Source: JAXGPL01 sp040766985 (lineage in GTDB: Bacteria; Bacillota; Sulfobacillia; JAUYEG01). Taken from it: 38,053 bases of DNA. The stretch covers positions 1 through 38,053 of the forward strand of contig JAXGPL010000022.1 in the NCBI GenBank assembly GCA_040766985.1, written 5' to 3'. The position numbers and the translations under genes were made by a program. This document shows positions 1-7,752 of this stretch, one piece after another (positions within the stretch are counted from its first letter, which is position 1; every line of letters begins with the position of its first letter). A model generated the notes under the pieces. It was not told the DNA's origin, did no database searches, and saw only the letters and a list, made by a program, of their open reading frames with translations.

Positions 1-1
1 C

Positions 2-613
2 GAGGCGGCTGTATCGTGGGCAACGAGTCCCGAGCCGGAGCCGGAACCCGAGCCGGAGACTGAGCCCGGCGCACCCGTGTTCGATGGGACCCAATCGGGC
101 TGGGCCGAGGGGGAGCTGACGCTAGCTTACCAGAACGGCCTTACGTATCCCGGAGTGATGTGCGACTTCGGGCGCAAGATCACCCGTGAGGAGTTCTGTA
201 CAATTGCCGTCAGACTCTACGAAAAGCTGACCGGTCTGACCGCGGTTCCGGGACCCGATCCGTTCGACGACACAGGCAACCCTGATATCCTCAAGGCGTA
301 CGACCTCGGAATTGTCCGGGGGGTCAGCGCCAACCTGTTCGCACCCTCCAATAACATCACCAGACAGGAGATCTGTGTGATGATCTTCCGGGCCCTCCAG
401 GCTGCCGGCAAGAGCACCCTCCTGTCGCCCGGGACGCCCTTTCCGATGACAGATGCCGGGGAGATCGATTCCTGGGCGATCAACGAAGTGCGCTTCTGTC
501 ACCACAACGACATCATGCGGGGCATGACACCGACGACGATCGTCCCGCTTGGCAACACAACACGGGAGCAGGCGATTGTCCTGCTGTGGCGGACGTACGA
601 CGCGTTCAAGTAA
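2..613 (+). CDS. S-layer homology (SLH) domain protein, C-terminal part (5' truncated by window edge)
   Basis: The frame is open from the left edge, so the true start, signal peptide and any catalytic region lie outside the window. The first visible codons encode a Glu-Pro linker (PEPEPEPEPETEPG at about 29-70), the usual spacer in front of surface-anchoring modules. Three SLH-type units follow. Their conserved ends are ITREEFCTIAVRLYEKL, ITRQEICVMIFRALQ and TTREQAIVLLWR, and the second and third carry the typical A-x(4)-G-I-x-x-G core (AYDLGIVRG, CHHNDIMRG). SLH triplets bind pyruvylated secondary wall polymer and hold exported proteins on the Gram-positive cell surface. The GTG at 77 is an internal codon and not a credible start, because the linker upstream is in frame. 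What the anchored protein does cannot be told from here. Confidence 0.82.
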   Translation, partial: EAAVSWATSPEPEPEPEPETEPGAPVFDGTQSGWAEGELTLAYQNGLTYPGVMCDFGRKITREEFCTIAVRLYEKLTGLTAVPGPDPFDDTGNPDILKAYDLGIVRGVSANLFAPSNNITRQEICVMIFRALQAAGKSTLLSPGTPFPMTDAGEIDSWAINEVRFCHHNDIMRGMTPTTIVPLGNTTREQAIVLLWRTYDAFK

Positions 614-638
614 GAACGCCGAGAGCCCTAAACCGGCG

Positions 639-660
639 AAGGGGCGCGAACGCGCCCCTT
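639..660. terminator. Hairpin between convergent genes, probable bidirectional terminator
   Basis: This is a perfect 10-bp inverted repeat (aaggggcgcg / cgcgcccctt) with a very short loop. It lies 26 bases after the SLH stop and 41 bases before the end of the opposing ggt-like gene. The A and T pairs at the stem ends suit termination in either direction, but there is no long T run. Confidence 0.6.
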
Positions 661-700
661 CCCCCGCCTATCGGATCCTGTATCCAGATTGACCGACCCG

Positions 701-2335
701 CTACTCCCCGACCGTCAGGCCCTCGCCGCGCGGGTCGCTGGCGCCCTCGCGTACACCGCCTTCGCGTATCCTGATTACCTGCGCGTCGCCTCCGCCGGCC
801 CAGGGACCGACGACACGAACCCTGTGGCCCATCGCAGCCAACGCTTGCCTGACCTCCTCGGCCATCCGGGATTCGACGAATAGCTCCACCGGCGCGTCGA
901 GCCCGGCCGGATCCGTGCCGGGGGCGCTCCGCCAGCGCGGGGCAGCGATCGCTTGCTCAACCGGCATCCCCAGGTCGAGGAGGTTGGTCAGAACCTGGAG
1001 GTTCCATTGCGGCTGGCCGTCGCCGCCCGGGGTATTCCCGACGCAGTACGGCTCACCGTCGCACTTGACCAGATAGGTATTCAGTGTGTGCATGGTCTTC
1101 TTGCCCGGCGCGATGGCGTTGGGGTGGCCTTCGATCAGCGTAAAACCCCGTCCTGCCCGGTTGTTGAGCAGAATACCGGTGTCGCCCGCGATCTCGCAGC
1201 AGCCAAAAGCATTGCTGAGGCTGTGGATGAAGGAGACCATATTGCCCTCCGCATCCACAGCGACGTGCGACGTCGTGTCGCCGGGGCCGTGGTCAAGGTC
1301 GGCGCCCTCCACCTTTCCCAGCGCCCGTTGCGGATCGATCAGCTTCTGCCGTTCCCTGGCGAAGTCTTTGCCGAGCAGGGTTTCCAGGGGCAACCTGACG
1401 AAACGCGGGTCTCCCGCCCAGCGGTTGCGGTCGGCGAAGGCAAGCTTCTTGCACTCGACCAACGCGTGGGTGGAGGCGGCGTCGGCCTGAGGCAAGTCCT
1501 GCCCGGGGCTGCCGGCCAACCGCCGCAGTTCGAAGCCTTCGGCGAGGTTGAGTTCCTCCAGTATTATCAGCCCCTGGGAGGGAGGGCTCGTCTGGAACAC
1601 CTCGTAACGGTCACGGTAGGTGACGCTGATCGGGGGCTCGTAGATATCCGTGGTGTGCGCCGCCCATTCGTCGCCGCGCCACAGACCGCCATGGGCGTTG
1701 GCATACGCCAGGATGCGTTCACCCAATTCGCCCCCGTAAAGGACATCGGGTCCGCCCGCGGCAAGCGCCTCAAGGCTTGCCGCCAGGTCGGGCTGGCGAA
1801 GGACCTCTCCCGCCCGTGGCGCGCGGCCCTCCGGCAGGTAGACGCAGGCGGAGGTCGGGTACTCACGAAGCATGGCTTCGGCCTGGGCGAAATGCCCGGC
1901 GAGCTGCGGCGTCACCACAAACCCGGCGCTGGCGTAACGGATCGCGGGACGAACCAGTTCTGCGAAGGACACTGTCCCCCAACGCTCCAGGATATCGAAG
2001 TAGGCACGGACGCCTCCCGGCATGGCGACAGACAGCATCCCGGTGCCGGGCATCTTGGAGTAGCCGTGGCTTCGAAACCATTCCAACGACGCGCCCCAGG
2101 GAGCGATACCGCTGCCGTTGACGCCGAACGTCTTGCCGGTCTTGGCATCGTGAATGATCGCGAAGACGTCTCCGCCAAGCCCGCACATCATCGGGAACGT
2201 CACGTTGAGCACCAGCGCCGCCGCGATAGTCGCGTCGATCGCGTTGCCGCCCCGCTGCAGGACGGCGAGCCCCGCCGCCGCGGCGGCCGGCTGCGAAGCC
2301 GCAATCATCGAGCCGCGCCCCCAAGCCGATGGCAT
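701..2335 (-). CDS. Gamma-glutamyltransferase-family Ntn hydrolase
   Basis: A 544-residue member of the gamma-glutamyltransferase (GGT) family, which self-cleaves and uses the newly exposed N-terminal threonine to hydrolyse or transfer gamma-glutamyl or other acyl groups. The cleavage and nucleophile motif is visible as GDTTSHVAVDAEGN, with Thr354 the expected catalytic residue. The downstream landmarks TGILLNNRAG and NTPGGDGQPQWN are also present. I chose the ATG at 2335 (MPSAWGRG) because GGT homology begins there, a purine-rich AGGGGG site lies about 10 bases upstream, and it starts 7 bases after the DUF1847 stop, suggesting co-translation. A longer open frame runs back to 2599 but only overlaps DUF1847. 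Two oddities: no signal peptide is seen, although classical GGTs are exported, and the Arg of the usual RExAP glutamate-binding motif is replaced (NGSGIAPWG, about residues 73-81). The substrate may therefore not be glutathione. Family confident, specificity unknown. Confidence 0.87.
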   Translation of the reverse strand: MPSAWGRGSMIAASQPAAAAAGLAVLQRGGNAIDATIAAALVLNVTFPMMCGLGGDVFAIIHDAKTGKTFGVNGSGIAPWGASLEWFRSHGYSKMPGTGMLSVAMPGGVRAYFDILERWGTVSFAELVRPAIRYASAGFVVTPQLAGHFAQAEAMLREYPTSACVYLPEGRAPRAGEVLRQPDLAASLEALAAGGPDVLYGGELGERILAYANAHGGLWRGDEWAAHTTDIYEPPISVTYRDRYEVFQTSPPSQGLIILEELNLAEGFELRRLAGSPGQDLPQADAASTHALVECKKLAFADRNRWAGDPRFVRLPLETLLGKDFARERQKLIDPQRALGKVEGADLDHGPGDTTSHVAVDAEGNMVSFIHSLSNAFGCCEIAGDTGILLNNRAGRGFTLIEGHPNAIAPGKKTMHTLNTYLVKCDGEPYCVGNTPGGDGQPQWNLQVLTNLLDLGMPVEQAIAAPRWRSAPGTDPAGLDAPVELFVESRMAEEVRQALAAMGHRVRVVGPWAGGGDAQVIRIREGGVREGASDPRGEGLTVGE

Positions 2336-2342
2336 ATCTCTT

Positions 2343-3008
2343 CTACCCCCTGTCCTCTTTGGACGAATGCGAGGCCAGCCTGGCCGCAAAGTAAGTCTGT
2401 GCACAGTAAATGGCCGCTGCGGGATTATGTCCCGTGGCGCGGTCCTTGGCGACCAACACTGTTGCGGGCACTCCGCGCCGGAAGCTCTCGCCCAAAAACA
2501 ACGCGTCATGGCCGACGCACAGGCCGACGACGACGTTGAGGTCGCACTCCTCCGCTGCAAGGAGCGCCGCCTGGCCGATCGGGTTGCACATCGGCTCACC
2601 GGTGCCTGGCTTGAATTGGGCCTCGTCGGGCACGCCGATCTCGTCTTTGGGGATCGCTCCGACCGGACAGATCACCGAGTGGACCTCAAATCCGCAGTCC
2701 CTGAAGACCCTTGCGACGACATTTCCTTCCCGGCGCAACCCGACACAACACGCGATACCGATGCGGCGATAGTTGAGGCGACGTGCGAATTCGACGGTTT
2801 CCTCAAGCCTGGTCCATTTGCAGTAACCAGTCTTCTCGGTCCAGGCCGCAGCGTGCGCGACCGCGCGCACCCGGGGATCTTCGTATGCTTCGCGGGCCTC
2901 CCGGAGCGCCTGGGCCTGGACGGGAGTTGGGTGCGCTGTAGGACACCCTTCGGGGTACCTGCCGTCCCGGCTGCTGCAACTCCATGTGCCGCACCCTGTA
3001 CAGTTCAC
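2343..3008 (-). CDS. DUF1847 cysteine-rich (putative metal-binding) protein
   Basis: A 221-residue protein that I recognise as DUF1847, a family of unknown function in anaerobic Bacillota and archaea. The N-terminus has a tight cysteine cluster (C3, C6, C11, C22) and more cysteines follow at 63, 87, 88, 104, 113, 140, 154 and 163, in motifs such as IACCVGLR, VICPVG and GLCVGHDALF. This suggests a bound metal or Fe-S cluster. The GTG start at 3008 is supported by a strong AAGGAGG site 9 bases upstream. The gene ends 7 bases before the GGT-like gene starts, so the two are probably translated from one message. No signal peptide is visible, which suggests a cytoplasmic protein. No reaction has been assigned to the family that I can name; the link with the GGT-like enzyme is inference from position. 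Confidence 0.85.
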   Translation of the reverse strand: MNCTGCGTWSCSSRDGRYPEGCPTAHPTPVQAQALREAREAYEDPRVRAVAHAAAWTEKTGYCKWTRLEETVEFARRLNYRRIGIACCVGLRREGNVVARVFRDCGFEVHSVICPVGAIPKDEIGVPDEAQFKPGTGEPMCNPIGQAALLAAEECDLNVVVGLCVGHDALFLGESFRRGVPATVLVAKDRATGHNPAAAIYCAQTYFAARLASHSSKEDRG

Positions 3009-3133
3009 GTTGTATGACCTCCTTACCGGCGCATGCCAAGCTCACGCCGTTCGAAGGCAAGTTTTCCGGCGAGGCAAAGTTTCCCCTGCAAGGGACGCAA
3101 GGCGTGCGAGGCGCAGCCGCGGCGAAGCAGAGC

Positions 3134-3670
3134 CTAGCGGTGGCCGCCGGCCGGGCGGAGCGATCCCGGGCCGTCGCGTTTGACCGCCCAGCGGACGACC
3201 ACACCGGCGAAGGCACCGATGACCCCGATGCCCGCGGCGATGGTAACCGCAACGGGCCACCATCCGGGATCATAGCCGGGGAGAAGGACAACCATGGCGG
3301 CGGCCAGCGAAGCAAACCAGCCGGTCACCGCGCCTGCAAAATAAGGCCTGCGCGGGGCGACATATGTCACCACTGCTGCCGCCAGAGCAGCCGCCGCCGC
3401 AATCCAGGCGGCGACCAACGCCAGCCGGCCGCCGTACGCGGAGCCGGCGAGCAGAATTCGCCGGGCGACCAGCCCGACGGCTGTCGTCCATGCAGACCCA
3501 AGAAGGACGTACCGTAGCCAGATGGGCAGTAGCGCAACCCCCTTGCCACGGCGCTCTGCCGCGCGCAGCGCGGAAACCGCGCCCCGGGGATGCGGCGCCG
3601 AGGGCATCCTTGCCGTTCGCTCAGTCCATAGGTTGGCTACGATTGCGGTACAGGATACCTGGTGTGCCAC
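3134..3670 (-). CDS. Small integral membrane protein of unknown function
   Basis: A 178-residue protein that I do not recognise. From about residue 46 onward it is almost continuous hydrophobic sequence, consistent with about four membrane helices (around WLRYVLLGSAWTTAVGLV, ALVAAWIAAAAALAAAVVTY, FAGAVTGWFASLAAAMVVLL and VAVTIAAGIGVIGAFAGVVV). It ends in a basic cytoplasmic tail. The GTG at 3670 lies 10 bases after the stop of the oxoamine synthase and would suit translational coupling, but its ribosome site is weak. The ATG at 3607 is an alternative start, and neither choice affects the membrane region. It sits between the PLP enzyme and DUF1847 on the same strand and may share their transcript. 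Function unknown. Confidence 0.6.
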   Translation of the reverse strand: MAHQVSCTAIVANLWTERTARMPSAPHPRGAVSALRAAERRGKGVALLPIWLRYVLLGSAWTTAVGLVARRILLAGSAYGGRLALVAAWIAAAAALAAAVVTYVAPRRPYFAGAVTGWFASLAAAMVVLLPGYDPGWWPVAVTIAAGIGVIGAFAGVVVRWAVKRDGPGSLRPAGGHR

Positions 3671-3680
3671 GCGGCCTGGT

Positions 3681-4979
3681 TTATACCTTGCCGATGACCC
3701 CGAACTCCCGGCCGACGCGCTCGATCACGCTGAGGGTTTCGTCCAGGTCGGCGGAGGTATGCGTCGCCATAATGCTCAGGCGAAGCCGCGAAAGCCGCTT
3801 GGGCACAGCGGGGTAGTAGACCGGGTTGAGGAAGACCCCCAGTTCGTGGACGCGTCTTCCCATTTCGCGAGTGACAACGTCGTCGCCGATCAGAATCGGG
3901 ACGATCGCGGTGGCCGTCGGGCCGATGTCAAAGCCTAGCTTCTTAAGATTGTCGTGCATGTAGTGGATGTTCTTCCAGAGCATCGCCCGGAGTTGTGGCT
4001 CATCCTCAATCACGTTGATGGCCTCGATGAGCGACCCGGTGACCGCCGGCGGCAGCGCGGTGCTGAACATGTAGGAGCGAGCGTAGAAGCGGATGTAGCG
4101 GATCACTTCCCGCGACCCGCAAATGAAACCGCCGACCCCACCCAGCGCTTTGCTCAACGTCCCGGCGACGATGTCGACCTGCCCCTCCATGCCGAAGTGC
4201 TCGGGGGTGCCCCGGCCGTGCTCGCCGATTATGCCCGATGCGTGCGCTTCGTCGATCATCACCCTTGCGCCGTGACGGCGCGCGGTCTCGACCACGCTCG
4301 GCAGGTCAGTGATGTCTCCGTCCATACTGAACACGCCGTCGACGACCACAAGCTTGCCGAGGTATTTGCTCTCGCACTCGGTCAGGACCCTCTCGAGCGA
4401 CTCCATGTTGTTGTGTTTGAATGTGCGCAGTTCGCCGCCGGAAAACCGGCAGCCGTCGATTAGGCTCGCATGGTTGAGGCGGTCGTTGAGCGCCACGTCG
4501 CCCTTGCGGATGAGCGCCGAAATGCAGCCGACGTTGGAGGAGTAGCCAGATGAGAAGACCACGCAGTCCTCAGTGCTCTTAAAGCGAGCAAGGCGCTGCT
4601 CCAACTCCTGGAGCAGGTCAAGGTATCCGGCGAGCAGCGGCACGCCGCCGGCGCCCGCACCGTACTTCTCGTTGGCCTTGCGGCCCGCCTCAACCACCCG
4701 CGGATGGGTTGTCAGACCGAGATAGTTGTTTGAGGCCATCTGGATCATCTCGCGACGCTGTCCGGTGGCTGCGTCCTGGATCAGAACGCGATTGCGGTTC
4801 GCTCCGAGGATGATGCGGGCGTACGTATAGTGCCCACGCGCCGAGACGTCCTCGACGAAGCGGTTGAAGGAATGTGCCTTGGCGAAGATATCGGGGTCGG
4901 GTTGCTCATGGAAGTCGGCCAGGCTGTACTCCCGCGAGTCCATGGGCACGGATACGTCGTGCTTGGCGCTGATTGTCAT
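3681..4979 (-). CDS. PLP-dependent alpha-oxoamine synthase (KBL/AONS/SPT family)
   Basis: A 432-residue fold-type I PLP enzyme of the family that condenses an amino acid with an acyl-CoA and releases CO2 (2-amino-3-ketobutyrate CoA ligase, 8-amino-7-oxononanoate synthase, serine palmitoyltransferase). Visible signatures are the PLP lysine K277 in GTLSKALGG, the cofactor-binding DEAHASG (D243, H246), NDRLNHASLIDG with H170, and FSMDGDITDL. The ATG at 4979 was chosen because a G-rich site lies about 12 bases upstream; the open frame extends to 5048 but that GTG has no ribosome site. The N-terminal extension of about 50 residues (YSLADFHEQPDPDIFAKAHS) is longer than in E. coli Kbl or BioF. The usual G-x-R-x(4)-GT-x(3)-H segment reads GAGGVPLLAGYLDLLQELE, so the familiar Arg and His are absent and the substrate is uncertain. 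No biotin or threonine genes are nearby. Confidence 0.8.
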   Translation of the reverse strand: MTISAKHDVSVPMDSREYSLADFHEQPDPDIFAKAHSFNRFVEDVSARGHYTYARIILGANRNRVLIQDAATGQRREMIQMASNNYLGLTTHPRVVEAGRKANEKYGAGAGGVPLLAGYLDLLQELEQRLARFKSTEDCVVFSSGYSSNVGCISALIRKGDVALNDRLNHASLIDGCRFSGGELRTFKHNNMESLERVLTECESKYLGKLVVVDGVFSMDGDITDLPSVVETARRHGARVMIDEAHASGIIGEHGRGTPEHFGMEGQVDIVAGTLSKALGGVGGFICGSREVIRYIRFYARSYMFSTALPPAVTGSLIEAINVIEDEPQLRAMLWKNIHYMHDNLKKLGFDIGPTATAIVPILIGDDVVTREMGRRVHELGVFLNPVYYPAVPKRLSRLRLSIMATHTSADLDETLSVIERVGREFGVIGKV

Positions 4980-5083
4980 GCTCTGGGTAACCCCCCAAGC
5001 CCCTGCGCCGGTTCGGCCTCGATGAGGCCCTGGCACTTGCGCGGACACATGTGCACAGTTTTGTGAACAGGGGACTCGGCCTC

Positions 5084-5089
5084 ATTATA
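5084..5089 (-). promoter_or_regulatory. -10 element of probable promoter for the oxoamine synthase
   Basis: A perfect TATAAT on the minus strand, about 105 bases upstream of the ATG at 4979. The matching -35 region (TTCCCC at 17-bp spacing) is weak. It lies just beyond the end of the upstream membrane-protein gene and could give the oxoamine synthase its own transcript with a roughly 100-base leader. Confidence 0.5.
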
Positions 5090-5141
5090 CCGGGCAATTC
5101 GCGGTAGGGGAAGCTCAGTCGCTGCATCCCCGCCTGGTTGG

Positions 5142-5525
5142 CTAGCGGGTCAGGAGAGCCCAGACAACCGCGAGGAGCACCACGGGCAATAGGATCAACA
5201 TGTACCTGTCTCCACCCTGTGGACGCTTGCGAGCGACGGTCATCATAACCCAGGCGGGCACAGCGGCCATCAGCCCGGCCGCTAGGGCGAGAGCAAAGAG
5301 GTTGAACTCCGTGAGGGGCGGCGCGAAGAAGTCGAACAATGCATATTCGTTGACGACGGCGAGTAGTGCGCCGATTGCGCAGGCGCTGCCGGCCGCGCTG
5401 GCCCGGTACTCAATCGCCAGCATCACGCCACTGCCGCAGGCACAGACGACCGGCCAGACAAATGCCGCCGCGGACGCGCTGCCCTGCACCACTCCAAGGC
5501 CAAGGAGGGCGAGGCCGAGGACCAT
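5142..5525 (-). CDS. Small integral membrane protein of unknown function
   Basis: A 127-residue protein with four probable membrane helices: MVLGLALLGLGVVQGSAS, AAFVWPVVCACGSGVMLAI, FNLFALALAAGLMAAVPAWV and YMLILLPVVLLAVVWALL. A short basic loop (VARKRPQGGDR) lies before the last helix. I do not recognise the family. The ATG at 5525 is the first usable start in the frame; its ribosome site is poor (GGGT at about 11 bases), so the start is tentative. The gene lies upstream of the oxoamine synthase on the same strand but is separated from it by about 160 bases containing a TATAAT, so it is probably a separate unit. The 237 bases between it and the divergent AbrB-like gene show nothing else I can identify. 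Confidence 0.5.
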   Translation of the reverse strand: MVLGLALLGLGVVQGSASAAAFVWPVVCACGSGVMLAIEYRASAAGSACAIGALLAVVNEYALFDFFAPPLTEFNLFALALAAGLMAAVPAWVMMTVARKRPQGGDRYMLILLPVVLLAVVWALLTR

Positions 5526-5762
5526 CGTCGGCAGACCCGTCGGGACATCGCGTGACCAGGCCCACAGATCAGAAAGCGCCTTTCGCAGCCTATATCCCTC
5601 CCTCCGGCAAGCGTTACGCCGCCGACATGCCGTTTCTCCTGCAGGGCCGGCGCGCGGGACGGCAATCGCGCCGCCGGTTCTGGGACAGGCAGGAACGTCC
5701 AGAAAGACGTCAAATTCCCTCGTTCATCCAAAGCAATGTTCGAAGTAAGGGGGTGATATGGA

Positions 5763-5969
5763 ATGCCCAGCACAACAGCATATCTCGACGCCGAAGGCCG
5801 CCTCGACCTGGCCGCCATCGGCGCGCCGTTCGGCCCCGGCGACATGGTAGAGTTCTACATCGCCGCCGGCCGGTTGATCCTTAAGGAGTCTTCCGCGAGC
5901 ATGGGCCGGGGCGGCAACGACCGCGAGACCGGCCGGCCGGATCTCAGTGCTAACACCCCTCGCCGATGA
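5763..5969 (+). CDS. Small AbrB/SpoVT-like protein (putative DNA-binding or antitoxin-type fold)
   Basis: A 68-residue protein preceded by a strong ribosome site (AAGGGGGTGAT ending about 6 bases before the ATG), so it is probably translated. Residues 7-44 follow the AbrB-like swapped-hairpin pattern: YLDAEGRLDLAA, then a hydrophobic-Gly turn, then FGPGDMVEFYIAAGRLILKE, matching the usual D-x-x-G-R ... L-x-x-G-D-x-V-x-F-x-x-x-x-G-x-I-x-L pattern. The remaining 24 residues are polar and look disordered. AbrB-like proteins act as transition-state regulators or antitoxins. There is no toxin gene beside it, and it stands alone on the plus strand, overlapping the 3' end of murB by 20 bases tail to tail. 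The domain is inferred from pattern only. Another ATG in a different frame sits at 5758 and is less likely. Confidence 0.5.
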   Translation: MPSTTAYLDAEGRLDLAAIGAPFGPGDMVEFYIAAGRLILKESSASMGRGGNDRETGRPDLSANTPRR

Positions 5970-6911
5970 CCCTCACCTCAGGCTGGAGTTCGACGCCAAA
6001 TTTGGCCATCACCGCACACCTGACATGCTCTGCGACAGCGAGTACGTCTGCAGCGGTGGCGCCGCCGGTATTGATGATGAAATTGGCATGCTTTGTAGAA
6101 ACCTCGGCGCCACCGACCCTGTAGCCCTTGAGCCCGCATTGTTCGATCATCGGGCCCGCGTAGTAACCGGGCGGACGCATGAAGAAGCTCCCGGCGCTGG
6201 GGTATTCAAGTGGCTGGCGCTCGCGGCGGCGAGCGGAGAGGGCGGCCATCCGTCTTCTGATCCCTGCGGGATCTCCTCGCCTGAGCCGGATTCTTGCCTC
6301 GAGGACGGCCAGGTGCGCGCCCTGGAGGGCGCTCCGCCGGTAGCCGTAACCAAGCTCCTCATGCGCCAGCCTGCGCCTTGAGATCGAGGATGGGTTGCCG
6401 GATGCCGCCGCCGGAAGGTCGAGGACTTCCACCCATTCGACGAGCGGGCCGATCTCTCCGTCGTAGGCGCCCGCGTTCATCACCAGGGCGCCGCCGAGGC
6501 TCCCGGGAATCCCCTCAGCGAATTCGAGGCCGGAGCAACCGCGCTCGGCCGCTGCGGCAGAAAGGGTCCGCAGGTGGATGCCGGCCCCGGCGACAACAGC
6601 GGACCCTTGCTCGTCCCAGGCGGCATACGCCATCTCCGGGCCGATCCTGACTACCAGCCCGCGGACCCGCCGTCGCGGACGAGCAGGTTCGTTCCCCACC
6701 CGATGATGTGGTACGGTACGCCCAGGCGGGTTGCCGCAGCAACCGCAAGCCCCACATCAGCGGGGCCGGCCGCGTCCAAGAAGACGTCGGCTGGCCCCCC
6801 GACGTGAAACGACGTTAAAGAGGCCATAGGTACATTGGCCTGCACCGTGCCGGAGACCGCCGGGTCGCGACTCAGTGCCAGATACAGTTCGGATAAGCGG
6901 CGGTCCCCCAT
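5950..6911 (-). CDS. murB: UDP-N-acetylenolpyruvoylglucosamine reductase MurB, reading frame interrupted
   Basis: MurB reduces UDP-GlcNAc-enolpyruvate to UDP-MurNAc with NADPH and FAD, the second committed step of peptidoglycan synthesis. The N-terminal piece (from ATG 6911) shows the FAD-binding pattern TSFHVGGPADVFLDA and GWGTNLLVRDGG, then hits a stop. The match resumes in another frame as VRGLVVRIG and continues with GSLGGALVMNAGAYDGEI, GYGYRRS, the catalytic-serine segment SAGSFFMRP and the C-terminal PEVRVIGEG. Adding one G to the GGG run at 6666-6668 (CCC on the plus strand) joins them into a 320-residue MurB, the normal length. The start is supported by GAGGCGAGGAA just upstream. It is the last gene of the HAD-PHP-dppA run and lies outside any division and cell-wall cluster. 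An essential gene with one lost base suggests a sequence error. Confidence 0.88.
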
Positions 6912-6930
6912 GGTTTCCTCGCCTCAAGAC

Positions 6931-7752
6931 CTACCAATTGGATAGAGCGATCATCGACCGGAAGGCCCGGTAGCATTCAAGGTAATCTTTGCCCTGCCAC
7001 GCTACGGCATTGCCCGCAGTACGCTGTGCCCCGGGGAGAACCTCTGCCGAGTCGGCCATCACCGAGCGAGCGAACTTCAGCTCGAGGGTGACCGGCTTGG
7101 CGACCTCGAACAGGGCCGGGGGTTGGGTGATCGCCGCGCGCACCGCCTCTGCGGCGCCCTGGCGGATCATCGCCCGCGCCCGTGCCGGGTGCACCAGGTT
7201 GGCGGCCAGCTGGCCCACGGTTTCCTTGACCTTGACCGTGCGCACGCCGGGAAGCAGGGCTTCTGCTTCGGCTGTGGCCTCGGTGTCGCCGGTGACGAGG
7301 ATCACCGGGATACCGAAATGGCCGGCAAGGGCGGCGTTCATACCGCATTCGCCGTACAACTGGCCGTTGATCCTGTACTCCAGAAGAGAACCGGTGTAGG
7401 TGTGGTTCATCACGCCCCGGGAGTGGGCGCGCGAGTGGTAGCCGACGAACATGGCGACGTCGCAGCCGGGAGCTCCCTGCATCATCGACAGGAATTTCGC
7501 CGACCCGGAGATCAGGCGGATGCGTTCGTCCAGATCCTCAACTAGGATATTGCGCATGCCCCCGTGGGAATCGTTGATCAGGACTTCCGACGCCCCGCCG
7601 TCAAAGGCCCCCAAGGCCGCGGCGTTGGCATCCGCGGTCATGAACCTGCGCGCCCGCTCGTACTCGCCGCCGTTCTTGCTGCTGGTCTCGTCCCAATGGA
7701 CCACGCCGCTGAGTCCTTCCATGTCGCACGAAATGAAGACCTTAATTGCCAA
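6931..7752 (-). CDS. dppA: D-aminopeptidase DppA (peptidase family M55)
   Basis: A 273-residue zinc peptidase that removes N-terminal D-amino acids from short peptides such as D-Ala-D-Ala. The expected metal ligands, compared with Bacillus subtilis DppA, are all present: D10 and E12 in CDMEGLSG, H63 in NDSHGGMRN, H106 in GYHSRAH and E135 in YGECGMNA. The catalytic H117 is in GVMNHTYTG. The length matches the family. The start is TTG at 7752 with GAGGGGG a few bases upstream, and it overlaps the end of the PHP gene by 11 bases, so translation is probably coupled. murB follows after 19 bases. The cytoplasmic location (no signal peptide) and the murB neighbour suggest recycling of D-amino-acid dipeptides from the wall. 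The dipeptide transporter that accompanies dppA in Bacillus is not in this window. Confidence 0.93.
   Translation of the reverse strand: MAIKVFISCDMEGLSGVVHWDETSSKNGGEYERARRFMTADANAAALGAFDGGASEVLINDSHGGMRNILVEDLDERIRLISGSAKFLSMMQGAPGCDVAMFVGYHSRAHSRGVMNHTYTGSLLEYRINGQLYGECGMNAALAGHFGIPVILVTGDTEATAEAEALLPGVRTVKVKETVGQLAANLVHPARARAMIRQGAAEAVRAAITQPPALFEVAKPVTLELKFARSVMADSAEVLPGAQRTAGNAVAWQGKDYLECYRAFRSMIALSNW

Noticed and set aside
953..2539. Long open frame (528 codons) on the plus strand opposite the GGT-like gene
   Set aside because: It is antisense to a clear enzyme, has no recognisable domain or ribosome site, and such shadows are expected in GC-rich coding DNA.
6660..6672. Programmed ribosomal frameshift in murB
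   Set aside because: There is no slippery heptamer or downstream pseudoknot that I can see, and programmed shifts are not known for MurB; a lost base is simpler.
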